Notes: generated by a model not told the origin, from the letters alone. DNA of 64,000 nucleotides from UMGS75 sp963648435 (GCA_963648435.1 CAVJDT010000004.1:1-64000); one strand, 5' to 3'. Numbered from the stretch's first letter, positions 34,714-44,799 are shown. Numbers and translations are program-made.

Positions 34714-34953
34714 TTATTTTAGATAATTAAACAAATTATCATTTATTCCATTTTGCTTTATTTCTCTAACTATTTTATTTTCTTGAGCTTTATCTATAGG
34801 TTTATTGGCAAGTTTAGATACATCTTTAATAATTTTTCGAATACTAGCTTCAACTGTCAAATCCATCGTTCTTACTTTTTCAACTAATTCAAACAACTCT
34901 TCAGGTTTAATGTTGTTTTCGGAAATAAAACTCATAGCTTTATTAATGTTCAT
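34714..34953 (-). CDS. Stage VI sporulation protein F-like (SpoVIF)
   Basis: A 79-aa helical protein beginning MNINKAMSFISENNIKPEEL, with a middle LTVEASIRKIIKDVSKLANK and an end KIVREIKQNGIN. This pattern resembles SpoVIF (YjcC), a late mother-cell protein needed for coat assembly in Bacillus. RBS GAGGTGA lies 4-5 bases before the ATG. It stands alone between gpsA and tldD. The call rests on recognition of a short protein and needs a profile search. Confidence 0.65.
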   Translation of the reverse strand: MNINKAMSFISENNIKPEELFELVEKVRTMDLTVEASIRKIIKDVSKLANKPIDKAQENKIVREIKQNGINDNLFNYLK

Positions 34954-35005
34954 AATTTCACCTCATTACATTCTATGCAATAACCCAAAAAAAGTGAAAG
35001 AAATT

Positions 35006-35039
35006 TAAAAAAAGGAAAGTGAAAATCACTATTCCTTTA
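35006..35039 (-). terminator. Terminator of cmk/rpsA-der-gpsA
   Basis: On the - strand AAAGGAATAGTG pairs with CACTTTCCTTT across ATTTT (imperfect centre), followed by a T-run (35012-35006). Confidence 0.72.
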
Positions 35040-36035
35040 TTCTTCTTTAAATGAACGCATTAATAATTCATTAACTGCGTCTTTTACAGGCATCTTTAAA
35101 TATATAACTTTATATACCGCCTTAATTATTGGTGCATCTATTTTTAATTTATCAACTAACTCGTTAACCGCAAGTGCTGTTCTTGCTCCTTCAACGACCA
35201 TATCCATAGAAGCAATAGTTTCATCTAAACTTTTACCACTTGCAAGTTTAACCCCAGCTTGAAAGTTTCTTGAATGATGGGAGGTTGTTGTGACAATTAA
35301 ATCACCAACTCCCGTTAACCCATATAACGTCTCTTCTTTTGCGCCAAGTAAAACTACAATTCGGCGCATTTCCACTAAAGCTCTAGCAATAAGACCAGCT
35401 CTGGCATTGTCACCAAACCCTAAGCCTTCGAGCATACCTGATGCAATAGCATAAACATTTTTAATGGCAGCACAAAGTTCAGAACCAATTAAATCACTAC
35501 CTGTATACACTCTAAAATTAGTATGATTACTAAAGAGGCGTTGAACTGTTAAGGCATCTTCTTTATTAGTACTTACCGCACAAATGGTAGTAGGAAGTTT
35601 AATAATAACTTCCTCCGCATGACTTGGACCGGTTAAAGCAACAAAGCCTCCTAAATACATTCTCGGAATAATTTCATATACAATTTCAGAAATGCGTTTA
35701 AAGGTATCAGGCTCTAAGCCTTTACTTGTATTAATAAATAATTTTTTAGATGTTATTACCTTACTTATTTGTTCTAAAACACTTCTCATTACTTTAGTTG
35801 GAACTGATAAAACAAGATAATCCGAAAAATTTACTGCTTCACTAATATCTAGAGTTGCTTTTATTGAGTTATCAATTTTTACACCTGGTAGTTTATGATT
35901 TTGATGTTCATTATTAATTTCATCAATTGTTTTTTTTGTATGATCAAACATTAAGACTTGATGGTGATTTTCACACAAGATATTGGCAAGGGCACAACCC
36001 CAACTACCCGCCCCAATAATCGTAATTTTACTCAT
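35037..36035 (-). CDS. gpsA: Glycerol-3-phosphate dehydrogenase [NAD(P)+]
   Basis: A 332-aa cytosolic enzyme making sn-glycerol-3-phosphate for phospholipids. N-terminal Rossmann motif GAGSWGCALA. Active-site Lys lies in ELCAAIKNVYAIASG, and GDNARAGLIARAL is the substrate/NAD region. Start shares TAATG with the der stop; der-gpsA order is conserved in Bacillota. Confidence 0.97.
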   Translation of the reverse strand: MSKITIIGAGSWGCALANILCENHHQVLMFDHTKKTIDEINNEHQNHKLPGVKIDNSIKATLDISEAVNFSDYLVLSVPTKVMRSVLEQISKVITSKKLFINTSKGLEPDTFKRISEIVYEIIPRMYLGGFVALTGPSHAEEVIIKLPTTICAVSTNKEDALTVQRLFSNHTNFRVYTGSDLIGSELCAAIKNVYAIASGMLEGLGFGDNARAGLIARALVEMRRIVVLLGAKEETLYGLTGVGDLIVTTTSHHSRNFQAGVKLASGKSLDETIASMDMVVEGARTALAVNELVDKLKIDAPIIKAVYKVIYLKMPVKDAVNELLMRSFKEE

Positions 36036-37345
36036 TATTCTTCACGCTTTCTTAAAATAAACTGAATGGGAGTACCATCTAAGATAAAGGCTTCTCTTAT
36101 TTTATTTTCAAGATAACGTTTATAAGAAAAATGCATATAATTAGGGTCATTAACAAATAGCACAAAGGTTGGAGGAGTAGTGCTAGCCTGTGTTGCATAC
36201 ATTATTCTTAACCGGTCACCATTAAAAATGGGAGCTTGGTTCGCAATGGTGGCATCTAAAATCACATCATTAAGAATGTTTGTGGATACTCTTCTTGTAT
36301 AGTTTTCATATACTTGTTTGATTTGTTCAAATAACAAATGAACTCGTTCATTCTTTAAAGCAGAAACAAAGACTACTGGAGCATAACTTAAAAAAACAAA
36401 TTGAGCTCTTATTTTTTCAGTATACTCTTTCATGGACTTTTCATCCTTTTTAACTGCGTCCCATTTATTGACAACGATAATTACACCTTTATTTTGTTCA
36501 ATTGGAAGTCCGGCAATTCTTTTGTCTTGTTCTTCTAAAGGCTTAGTACCATCTAAAACCACTAAAACAATACTTGAGCGTTCAATTGCTTTTAGTGCCC
36601 TTAAGACACTATACTTTTCCGCATTCTCATAGATTTTACCTTGTTTTCTAATTCCTGCTGTATCTATTACCACATAGTTTTCGCCATCTTTAACAAAAGG
36701 AGTATCGATAGCATCTCTAGTTGTTCCGGGAATATCACTAACAATGACACGTTCAGTTCCTAAAATAGCGTTAGTTAAAGAACTTTTACCAACATTAGGT
36801 TGACCAATCAAACAAAATTCAACGGCGTTATCATATCGTTTAACTTTCTTTTCAGGTAAAGTAGAAACAATATAATCAAGCATATCACCAAAGCCAATTC
36901 CATGTAAGGCACTTATCGCAAATACTTGTTCAACCCCTAGATTATAAAATTCATAGATATTATCCATGAATTTTAAATCATCTATTTTATTCGCGGCGAT
37001 AACCACAGGTTTAGGAGAACGATGAAGAATATTCATAACATCTTCATCTTCCCTAGTTACACCAACTCTACCATCAACCACTAGAATAATTAAATCAGCT
37101 TCATCAATGGCAAGGGTGGCTTGAGCTCTTATTTCTTCCATAAAAGGAACATTAGATAGTTCAATTCCCCCAGTATCAATTAAGTCAAATTCTTGGTCAA
37201 GCCATTCGCATTTTGCATATAACCGGTCACGTGTAATTCCACTTACATCATCAGTAATCGCAAGTTTCGCCCCCGCAAGACGGTTAAAGACACTAGATTT
37301 ACCAACATTAGGACGGCCAACGATTGCAACCGTTCCTCGTTTCAT
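36035..37345 (-). CDS. der: Ribosome-associated GTPase Der (EngA)
   Basis: A 436-aa protein of 50S assembly with two tandem G domains: GRPNVGKSSVFN (residue 10 on), with NKID as G4, and GQPNVGKSSLTN (around 180), with NKWD as G4. A KH-like C-terminal domain of about 85 residues ends the protein. It overlaps the genes on both sides through TAATG junctions. Confidence 0.98.
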   Translation of the reverse strand: MKRGTVAIVGRPNVGKSSVFNRLAGAKLAITDDVSGITRDRLYAKCEWLDQEFDLIDTGGIELSNVPFMEEIRAQATLAIDEADLIILVVDGRVGVTREDEDVMNILHRSPKPVVIAANKIDDLKFMDNIYEFYNLGVEQVFAISALHGIGFGDMLDYIVSTLPEKKVKRYDNAVEFCLIGQPNVGKSSLTNAILGTERVIVSDIPGTTRDAIDTPFVKDGENYVVIDTAGIRKQGKIYENAEKYSVLRALKAIERSSIVLVVLDGTKPLEEQDKRIAGLPIEQNKGVIIVVNKWDAVKKDEKSMKEYTEKIRAQFVFLSYAPVVFVSALKNERVHLLFEQIKQVYENYTRRVSTNILNDVILDATIANQAPIFNGDRLRIMYATQASTTPPTFVLFVNDPNYMHFSYKRYLENKIREAFILDGTPIQFILRKREE

Positions 37346-39399
37346 TATTTATCTTCCTTTTTTCCAAATAAATCTAAATTTTTAAATAGATCAGCCATCG
37401 TCGAAGTTGGAGTTTCTGCTTCTTGTTCTTTATAGTATTTATCAAATTCTGCTCTTTCTTTAGCAAGTTCTAAAGCTTTAGCACTTACTAATAATTTAGC
37501 CCGACTTGGATCAACATCTAAGACAAGGGCTTCAACCTCAGTACCAATTGGATACATTTCATCAACTTTACCAATACGTTTTGTTGAAGTTACTTCACTA
37601 ATTGGCATAAATCCTGTTACATTTAGGTAGTTAACTTTCGCACCACGTTCTTCAATTGTGGCAACACTTACTTTTACAACATCACCTTTTTTAAGTTTGA
37701 TGGTACCCCAAGTGTTTTCAACAGTTGCACGGTGAGATAAACTTACACGTTTTTTCTTATCATCAATGGCTAAAACTTGAACTTTAATTGTGTCACCTTC
37801 GTTAAACTTACCATCAAGTTTGTCATTAACTAACCAAGAATATTCACTACGAGGCATTAATCCAGCATATTCTTCAGTTAATTTAATGATTAATCCGGCA
37901 TCAATAATTTTACTAATTACACCTTCAAAAACATCACCAACATGATATTTATCTTTTAATACTTCCCAAGGATGTGGTGTTAAAGCTCTTACAGAAAGAC
38001 CAATTTTATCGCCTTCCATTTTTATAATTTTAGCTTTTACGGTGTCATTTACTTTATATAAATCACTGGCAACTTTAACCATTTTATGGCTCATTTCCGA
38101 TACATGTAATAAACCAGTTAAACCATTAAATGCAACGATAGCTCCATAAGGTTTAACATCAATTACTGTACCTTCAATAATATCACCAACACTTATTTTA
38201 GATAAAGCTTCTTCTTTAGCTAATCTTTGCTTTTTCTTCATTGCAAGAATACTTGATACTGTAACTTGCATTTTATCAACATTAACATAAGTCACAATAA
38301 CATCAAGAGTTTGACCAACTAATTTTCTTAAAGCTTCTTCATTTAAATCAACATTTTTAATTGGTAAGAATGCTTTTAAATCATGATAAAGCACATCAGC
38401 ACCAATTTTTGATACTCTTGAGACTATAACTGAAATAATTTCATCCTTTTCTTTTAATTCTTCAAAAACTTTTAATTTTGCTTTTTCTGCTTCTAGTTTC
38501 GTTGATAAAATGTAAAGTGGTTCACCAGTTTTACGATCTTTAGCTATTTGCTTAACTTGGGCTTCAAACTCTTGACCTTCGTTATAATTATCTCTTAATT
38601 TTTGACCTTCAACATAGCCTGATAAGTCATTAGGATAAATAACTGCCTTTTCGCCTCCATTTAATTCAAGATAGACAGCATCTTTAGTAACATTTAAAAT
38701 GCGTCCTTTTACATTTTGTCCTTCATAAATTTTTTCATTGCTCATAATTTTAAAGCCCCTTTCACTTACTAAATTAATAATTTCATTAACAACTTCTTCA
38801 ATTGTCATATTTGAAGAATCAATTATAACAGCGTCACTCGCAACTCGGAGTGGACTAATAGCCCTTGTTGAATCTTTGGTATCGCGAACGATTATCTCTT
38901 TAATCGTTTCTTCCAAACTTTGTACAACACCTTTTTCAGCTCGTTCCATCATTCTCCGATAAGCTCTACATTCCACTGTTGCATCAAGGTATATTTTTAA
39001 ATCCGCATTAGGCAAAACTACCGTACCGATATCTCTACCATCCATTACCACATTTTTTGAGTTACTTATTTTCCGTTGATATTCAACTAAAAATTCTCTA
39101 ACTACTTTTATTTTTGAAGGAGTTGAAACTTGATTAGTAACATCAATTGACCTAATGGCTTCACTGACATCTTCATGGTCTAAGATAACCCGGCCATTTT
39201 CAATGTCTAAATAAGTATCTTTTAAAAATTCATAACTTTCTTCTTTCTCTAAGTCTACCCCAAGTCTTAAAGCTTTAAGCGTAACCGCACGGTACATTGC
39301 CCCCGTATCTATGTACTCAAAGTTTAAGCGTTTAGCTAGAATCTTCGAAATGGTAGATTTACCCGCTCCAGCAGGTCCGTCAATTGCAATTTTAAACAT
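37345..39399 (-). CDS. Fused cytidylate kinase - ribosomal protein S1
   Basis: A 684-aa single frame joining two proteins that are neighbours in other Bacillota. Residues 1-218 are cytidylate kinase (CMP/dCMP phosphorylation): P-loop IDGPAGAGKSTISK, DTGAMYRAVTLK, and MDGRDIGTVVLPNA. From Met219 (MSNEKIYEGQNVKGRIL) on there are four to five S1 RNA-binding repeats, e.g. GDIIEGTVIDVKPYGAIVA. AAAGGGG lies about 10 bases before the Met219 codon (ATG 38745-38743), so separate S1 may also be made. ATG 39399 is chosen over 39408, whose spacing to GAGGT is too short. Confidence 0.9.
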   Translation of the reverse strand: MFKIAIDGPAGAGKSTISKILAKRLNFEYIDTGAMYRAVTLKALRLGVDLEKEESYEFLKDTYLDIENGRVILDHEDVSEAIRSIDVTNQVSTPSKIKVVREFLVEYQRKISNSKNVVMDGRDIGTVVLPNADLKIYLDATVECRAYRRMMERAEKGVVQSLEETIKEIIVRDTKDSTRAISPLRVASDAVIIDSSNMTIEEVVNEIINLVSERGFKIMSNEKIYEGQNVKGRILNVTKDAVYLELNGGEKAVIYPNDLSGYVEGQKLRDNYNEGQEFEAQVKQIAKDRKTGEPLYILSTKLEAEKAKLKVFEELKEKDEIISVIVSRVSKIGADVLYHDLKAFLPIKNVDLNEEALRKLVGQTLDVIVTYVNVDKMQVTVSSILAMKKKQRLAKEEALSKISVGDIIEGTVIDVKPYGAIVAFNGLTGLLHVSEMSHKMVKVASDLYKVNDTVKAKIIKMEGDKIGLSVRALTPHPWEVLKDKYHVGDVFEGVISKIIDAGLIIKLTEEYAGLMPRSEYSWLVNDKLDGKFNEGDTIKVQVLAIDDKKKRVSLSHRATVENTWGTIKLKKGDVVKVSVATIEERGAKVNYLNVTGFMPISEVTSTKRIGKVDEMYPIGTEVEALVLDVDPSRAKLLVSAKALELAKERAEFDKYYKEQEAETPTSTMADLFKNLDLFGKKEDK

Positions 39400-39422
39400 A
39401 TTTTTCATACCTCAACTAAAAC

Positions 39423-39451
39423 ATTATAGCATATATTAATTCTTTTTTCAA
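39423..39451 (-). promoter_or_regulatory. Promoter of cmk/rpsA-der-gpsA
   Basis: On the - strand: TTGAAA (39451-39446), 17 bases, TATAAT (39428-39423). Confidence 0.82.
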
Positions 39452-39462
39452 CATTTATCAAC

Positions 39463-39497
39463 TACAAAATATCGTGGGGGGTAATCCTCACGACATT
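39463..39497 (-). terminator. Terminator of parE-parC
   Basis: On the - strand TGTCGTGAGG pairs with CCCCACGATA (wobble pairs included), then a T-run. It begins just after the parC stop. Confidence 0.72.
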
Positions 39498-39498
39498 T

Positions 39499-41979
39499 CT
39501 ATACTTCTAAGTCCGCATCATTACGACAAATAACAAAGCTGATTGGTTTACCAGCACTTGTAGGAACAAGTTTCATACCATTATCAGCGATGGCTTTACG
39601 TAAGATTGTATAATCAATCGCGACAAACTCTTGTTCACAACTAATATAACTTGCAAGATCGGAGTTAGCATTTTTAGCGTGAATTACATCTAAAGCAATT
39701 GCTTCATGCATATTTGAACGAACTACTTTTAGATACATCTTTCCAACATGATTTTTCTTACCCTTATTAATTTCTTCAGGTCTAAAGCGTTTAACATTAC
39801 CGCGGTTAGTAAGTAGTAAAATAATATCTTTATCACGAACATACTTTGCCCCTACAACATAATCCGCAGGTCGACCTTTCATTTCAATAGCTTTAACTCC
39901 AAATGAAGCTGCTTCCATAACGCTTATTTCCGAAGCATCATAACGGTTCATAAAGCCATCTTTGGTCGCAATTACGACTTCTGCTTCATCTCCTGTCATT
40001 ATATCAGCACTTACTACTTCATCATCATCACGAAGTTTGGTTGCTTGTAATACTTTAGAGTAACGGTTAACCTTTAAACTAGAAAGAGGAATTCTCTTAA
40101 TTAAGCCATTTTTCGTTGCAATTAAAACAAACTTATTTTCACTAAATTCTTTAACCGGATATGAGAATAAAATTTGTTCACTTGGATCCATGTTAATTAA
40201 AGTACTAACATTATATCCAATATCTTTATGCTTACATTCAGGAATTTTATGAATTGGTAAAAATACATAATTACCTAAATTAGTAAATTGAAGTAAGGTA
40301 TCAGTCGTAGTTACATTGTAAATATCCGAGATGATATCACCATCTTTTAATTTGGTTGGTTCAGTGGTCGCGGCGAAAGCTTTTTTGCTTAATCGTTTTA
40401 AATAACCATCATGCGTAACGATTAAAATAACATCTTCACTAGCAATAATTTCTTCCGTTTTAACTACTACTTCATCAACTACTTCTTCAATTTGGGTTTT
40501 TCTTTCCACGTTAATAATTGATTTAGTGACATTCATTTCTTTAACAATTTCTTTAATTAAGTTTTTTTCACTGCTTAAGATCTTAGTTAATTTAACAATT
40601 TGATTTTCTAAATCACTACGTTCTTGTTTTAAGGCAAAAATATCAGTGTTAGTTAAACGATATAATTGTAACATAACAATTGCTTCGGCTTGGTTTTCTG
40701 TAAAACCATATTTGGAAATAATGTTTTCTTTGGCATCAGTTTTATTCTTGGAATTGCGAATAGTGGCAATAACTGAATCAAGAATTGAAACCATTGAAAT
40801 TAAGCCATCAACAATTTCCAAACGTTTCTGGGCTCTAAGTAAATCAAAGTTACTACGATTAGTCATTACTTCTTTTTGATGAGTTATGTAAGAATCAAGA
40901 ATATCCAATAATCCCATTTGCATTGGTTTACCATAACTAATTACAACCATATTAAAGTTATAAGAAATTTGTAATTTCGTATATTTAAATAAGACTTGTA
41001 AAATAGTTTCCGGATTAACATCTTTACGAACATCAATGACGATACGTAAGCCTTGACGGTCTGTTTCATCACGAATGGTCTTAACGCCATCAACATTTTT
41101 ATTTTCAATCACATCGCTCATTTCTTTTAATAATTGAGCTTTATTAACTTCATAAGGAATTTCCGAAATTATGATTCGAGAATCACCCTTAAATGGAACA
41201 ATTTCGGTTTTAGCCTTAATGATAACTTTACCACGGCCGGTTTTATAAGCATTTTTTAAGCCTTCTAATCCTTGGACAATGCCCCCAGTGGGAAAGTCAG
41301 GACCTTTGACAATGTTTAAAACTTCATCAAGGGTACAATTAGGATTAGTCATCCGTAAAATACAAGCATCAAGAATTTCACCAGGATTATGAGGTGGAAT
41401 CTCGGTTGCATAACCTGCAGAAATACCATTAGCCCCATTAATAATGATATTAGGAAACTTAGCAGGAAGAACAACTGGTTCAAGCTCTTCATCATCAAAG
41501 TTAGGCATAAAGCCAATTGTTCTTTTATTTATATCTTCTAATAATAATTCCGCATATTTACTCAGTCTAGCTTCCGTATAACGCATTGCGGCGGCAGGGT
41601 CACCATCAATACTACCATTATTTCCGTGCATATCAATTAGAGGTAATAAAATTTTAAAGTCTTGGGACATTCTAACCATCGCATCATAAACGGCCGTATC
41701 CCCATGAGGATGGTACTTACCAATTACATCACCGACAATACGAGCACTTTTCTTATGAGGCTTATTACTAGAAAGCCCTAATTTATACATTGCATATAGA
41801 ATACGTCTTTGAACCGGTTTTAAACCATCTCTAACATCAGGTAAAGCCCGGTCTTGAATAATGTACTTTGAATAACGACCAAAACGGTCTCCCATAATGT
41901 CTTCAAAACTTTGTTTTAATAAAGTTTCAGTTGCAAATCTATTTATTTTACTTGTTATATTACTTCTTCCACTATTCAT
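39499..41979 (-). CDS. parC: DNA topoisomerase IV subunit A
   Basis: An 826-aa subunit that cuts and passes DNA to decatenate sister chromosomes. FGRYSKYIIQDRALPDVRDG is the ParC/GrlA form. The catalytic Tyr lies in AAAMRYTEARLS. The C-terminal beta-pinwheel lacks a QRRGxKG GyrA box, which separates it from gyrase A. The quinolone-determining helix reads HPHGDTAVYDAM: Thr and Asp stand where many ParC proteins have Ser and Glu. It overlaps parE by 8 bases. Confidence 0.94.
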   Translation of the reverse strand: MNSGRSNITSKINRFATETLLKQSFEDIMGDRFGRYSKYIIQDRALPDVRDGLKPVQRRILYAMYKLGLSSNKPHKKSARIVGDVIGKYHPHGDTAVYDAMVRMSQDFKILLPLIDMHGNNGSIDGDPAAAMRYTEARLSKYAELLLEDINKRTIGFMPNFDDEELEPVVLPAKFPNIIINGANGISAGYATEIPPHNPGEILDACILRMTNPNCTLDEVLNIVKGPDFPTGGIVQGLEGLKNAYKTGRGKVIIKAKTEIVPFKGDSRIIISEIPYEVNKAQLLKEMSDVIENKNVDGVKTIRDETDRQGLRIVIDVRKDVNPETILQVLFKYTKLQISYNFNMVVISYGKPMQMGLLDILDSYITHQKEVMTNRSNFDLLRAQKRLEIVDGLISMVSILDSVIATIRNSKNKTDAKENIISKYGFTENQAEAIVMLQLYRLTNTDIFALKQERSDLENQIVKLTKILSSEKNLIKEIVKEMNVTKSIINVERKTQIEEVVDEVVVKTEEIIASEDVILIVTHDGYLKRLSKKAFAATTEPTKLKDGDIISDIYNVTTTDTLLQFTNLGNYVFLPIHKIPECKHKDIGYNVSTLINMDPSEQILFSYPVKEFSENKFVLIATKNGLIKRIPLSSLKVNRYSKVLQATKLRDDDEVVSADIMTGDEAEVVIATKDGFMNRYDASEISVMEAASFGVKAIEMKGRPADYVVGAKYVRDKDIILLLTNRGNVKRFRPEEINKGKKNHVGKMYLKVVRSNMHEAIALDVIHAKNANSDLASYISCEQEFVAIDYTILRKAIADNGMKLVPTSAGKPISFVICRNDADLEV

Positions 41980-43924
41980 CGGTATCTATTTCCTCCAGTG
42001 CAAAACCATCATCTTCATAATCAAAGACAACATTATTTTCAATCCATTCACGACGGGGTTCAACATCATCGCCCATAAGGACATTCATTTTTGCTTCCGC
42101 ATCATCCTCATCACCCATTTCCACTTGAATTAAGGTTCGTTTAGCCGGGTCCATGGTAGTTTCCCATAGTTGTTCGGCGTTCATTTCTCCTAGACCTTTA
42201 TAACGTTGAATTTGAACATTTTTTAAATTTCCTATTTTTTCTCGAAGTTCTTCATCAGTCCAAGCATATTGAATACCATTTTTACTTGATATCTTATATA
42301 GAGGTGGGGTCGCAATATAAATGTAACCATTTTCTAGAAGGGGTCGCATATAACGGAAAAAGAAAGTAAGTAATAACGTTTGAATGTGAGCACCATCAGT
42401 GTCGGCATCAGTCATAATAATAACCCGGCGATAATTTGATTTAGAAATATCAAAATCCTTACCAAAACCAGCTCCTACAGCGTTTATTATGGAAACAATT
42501 TCTTCATTTTTCATTACTTCTTCAAGTCTAGTTTTCGCTGTATTCAAAACTTTACCACGAAGCGGTAAAATAGCTTGGAAACTTCGATCTCTTCCACTTT
42601 TGGCAGAACCACCTGCTGAATCACCTTCAACTAGGAATAATTCATTAATTCTTGGGTCTTTCTCTTGAGCTGGGGTTAATTTACCAATTAAATTTGCAGG
42701 TTTTGAAATCTTTTTAGAGATTTGACGGTAATCATCAATGGCTTTACGAGCTGCTTCTTGAGCTTTTACTGCTTTTATTGCATTATTAACAAGTGTATTT
42801 GAAATTTGACCATTTTCAGCCATAAATGATTTAAATTGTTCATACACAACTTGTTCTACTGCGTTTTTAGCTTCTGCCGTACCAAGTTTATTTTTAGTTT
42901 GACCTTCAAATTGTAATAAATCCTCAGGAACTCTAATTGAAATAATCGCTGTTAAACCTTGTCTAACTAAAGGTCCTTCAATATTTGGATCTTTATCTTT
43001 TAAAGATCCAATTATCCGAGCATGTTCATTAAATGCTCTTGTTAATGCGGTCTTAAAACCAATTTCATGAGTTCCTCCATCTTTAGTCCGAATGTTATTA
43101 ACAAAAGATAAAATATTTTCACCATAAAATTCACTACAATATTGAATTGCAACTTCTACCATTATTCTAGAAACAGTACCGGTAAAAAAGACCGGTTCAT
43201 GAATTGGTTTTTTACCTTCAATTAGGGCTTTAATGAATTCCACAATTCCATTTTCATAATGGAAAACATCAGATTTACCCGAACGTAAATCATTTAATTC
43301 AATTTTTAAGCCTTTAATTAAAAAAGCTGATTCCTTTAAACGAAAAGCAATGGTTTTATAATCAAAAATCGTTGATGTGAAAATCTTAGGATCAGGTTTA
43401 AAATGAATTGTTGAACCAGTTCTCCTCGTTTCACCAAGGTTTTTAGGCTTTTCAATAATTTTACCACCATTACGGTAAGTTTGATTATAAATTTTGCCAT
43501 CACGGTAAATTGTAACTGTTAGCCATTCACTTAATGCATTAACAACACTTGAACCAACGCCATGCAAACCACCTGATACTTTATAACCACCATTAGGGTC
43601 AAACTTACCACCAGAATGAAGGGTATTAAATATAACTTGGGGAGTTGGTATTTTTTCCGTTTTATGAATACCTGTAGGAATACCACGACCATTATCAATT
43701 ACTTCAATACTATTATCAGGATGAATATTAACAATAATCTTATTACCATATCCAGATAATGCTTCGTCAATCGCATTATCTACTATTTCCCATACTAAAT
43801 GATGGAGTCCCCTAGCATCAGTTGACCCAATATACATACCAGGTCTTTTACGTACAGCCTCAAGTCCTTGTAAGACCTGAATCGAACTTTCATCATATAC
43901 AGGAGCGCTCTTTGTACTTGCCAT
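41972..43924 (-). CDS. parE: DNA topoisomerase IV subunit B
   Basis: A 650-aa GHKL ATPase subunit. IGSTDARGLHHLVWEIVDNA is the ParE form (gyrase B usually has ERGLHHLV). Other marks: DNGRGIPTG, GGLHGVGSSVVNALS, and the TOPRIM FLVEGDSAGGSAK with MTDADTDGAHI. RBS AAAGGGTGAT. Divergent from plsY, as in B. subtilis. Confidence 0.95.
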   Translation of the reverse strand: MASTKSAPVYDESSIQVLQGLEAVRKRPGMYIGSTDARGLHHLVWEIVDNAIDEALSGYGNKIIVNIHPDNSIEVIDNGRGIPTGIHKTEKIPTPQVIFNTLHSGGKFDPNGGYKVSGGLHGVGSSVVNALSEWLTVTIYRDGKIYNQTYRNGGKIIEKPKNLGETRRTGSTIHFKPDPKIFTSTIFDYKTIAFRLKESAFLIKGLKIELNDLRSGKSDVFHYENGIVEFIKALIEGKKPIHEPVFFTGTVSRIMVEVAIQYCSEFYGENILSFVNNIRTKDGGTHEIGFKTALTRAFNEHARIIGSLKDKDPNIEGPLVRQGLTAIISIRVPEDLLQFEGQTKNKLGTAEAKNAVEQVVYEQFKSFMAENGQISNTLVNNAIKAVKAQEAARKAIDDYRQISKKISKPANLIGKLTPAQEKDPRINELFLVEGDSAGGSAKSGRDRSFQAILPLRGKVLNTAKTRLEEVMKNEEIVSIINAVGAGFGKDFDISKSNYRRVIIMTDADTDGAHIQTLLLTFFFRYMRPLLENGYIYIATPPLYKISSKNGIQYAWTDEELREKIGNLKNVQIQRYKGLGEMNAEQLWETTMDPAKRTLIQVEMGDEDDAEAKMNVLMGDDVEPRREWIENNVVFDYEDDGFALEEIDTDE

Positions 43925-43953
43925 ATTATCACCCTTTCTTCTATCTACTTCTT

Positions 43954-43982
43954 ATTATACCATAGCAAGACTAATTATGCAA
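43954..43982 (-). promoter_or_regulatory. Promoter of parE-parC
   Basis: On the - strand: TTGCAT (43982-43977), 17 bases, TATAAT (43959-43954). Confidence 0.85.
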
Positions 43983-44124
43983 GTAAAATGTTTCAAAAAA
44001 TGTAGATTTTACTTATTCTTTTTTAATATTACAAGTTACGACAAATTATTTATTTTGAAAGTTTAAAGTAAAAAACAAGTATTTTTTCTTTAAAAAAAGT
44101 ATAATATTAGGCGAGGTGATTATT

Positions 44125-44769
44125 GTGGGAATAATAGTTCCAATCTTCCTATTAATAGTATCATATTTACTTGGTTCCATTCCTTGGGCCTTAATTGTCA
44201 GTAAACTATTTAAAGGAATAGATATTAGAGATTATGGTAGTAGAAATATGGGGGCAACTAATGTCCTACGGGTTTTAGGATTTAAATATGGATTACTGGT
44301 TTTCATTTTAGATGCTTTAAAAGCCGGAATTGTCATCTTATTATTTAGAGTAGGGCTTTTAGACTACACCCTTGACTGGATGGTGCTTAAAATTCATCCA
44401 TTAATCTATGGAGTTGTCGCTTTAATTGGTCATCTATTTCCGATATTTGCAAACTTTAGAGGGGGAAAAGGAGTTTCATGTTGTGCTGGAATTGTTGCGG
44501 CATACAGTCCTATTGTATTTATAATTGCATTTTTAGTGTTTGTGGTTGTATTTATATGGAAACGCTATATCTCACTTAGTTCATTATCGGCGATTACAGC
44601 TGCTTTTTTAACTTCTTTTATTCCAATATTTGGAAAACATGATTTAGTATTTACAATAGTCCTAGGTATTGGCGTTTTAGCTTTATACCTAAGTCACATT
44701 CCTAATATTAAAAGATTAATAAACCATACGGAAAAGAAAACTAATCTTTTTGAAAAAAAAGATATTTAA
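44125..44769 (+). CDS. plsY: Acyl phosphate:glycerol-3-phosphate acyltransferase
   Basis: A 214-aa membrane enzyme that makes lysophosphatidic acid from acyl-phosphate and G3P. Its three active-site motifs are visible: GSIPWALIVSK, GSRNMGATNVLRVLG and GHLFPIFANFRGGKGVS. GTG 44125 is chosen with GAGGTGAT 4 bases upstream; an earlier GTG (44116) lies inside that RBS. A TATAAT at 44100-44105 has no good -35. Confidence 0.95.
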   Translation: MGIIVPIFLLIVSYLLGSIPWALIVSKLFKGIDIRDYGSRNMGATNVLRVLGFKYGLLVFILDALKAGIVILLFRVGLLDYTLDWMVLKIHPLIYGVVALIGHLFPIFANFRGGKGVSCCAGIVAAYSPIVFIIAFLVFVVVFIWKRYISLSSLSAITAAFLTSFIPIFGKHDLVFTIVLGIGVLALYLSHIPNIKRLINHTEKKTNLFEKKDI

Positions 44770-44770
44770 A

Positions 44771-44799
44771 AAGACTTGCCTTGGCAAGTCTTATTTTTT
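44771..44799. terminator. Terminator between plsY and yneF
   Basis: AAGACTTGCC-TT-GGCAAGTCTT (44771-44792), a perfect 10-bp stem, then ATTTTTT. An A-run on the left allows it to work in both directions. It includes the yneF stop codon. Confidence 0.85.

Noticed and set aside
34953..34996. Sigma-K-like promoter (CAC, 16 bases, CATAGAATG) before the SpoVIF-like gene
   Set aside because: The start site it implies (near 34962) would cut into the GAGGTGA ribosome-binding site, and the last -10 base does not fit. Not strong enough in AT-rich DNA.
39499..43924. Gyrase subunits gyrB-gyrA
   Set aside because: The DARGLHHLV and FGRYSKYIIQDRALPDVRDG forms, lack of a GyrA box, and divergent plsY all indicate topoisomerase IV.
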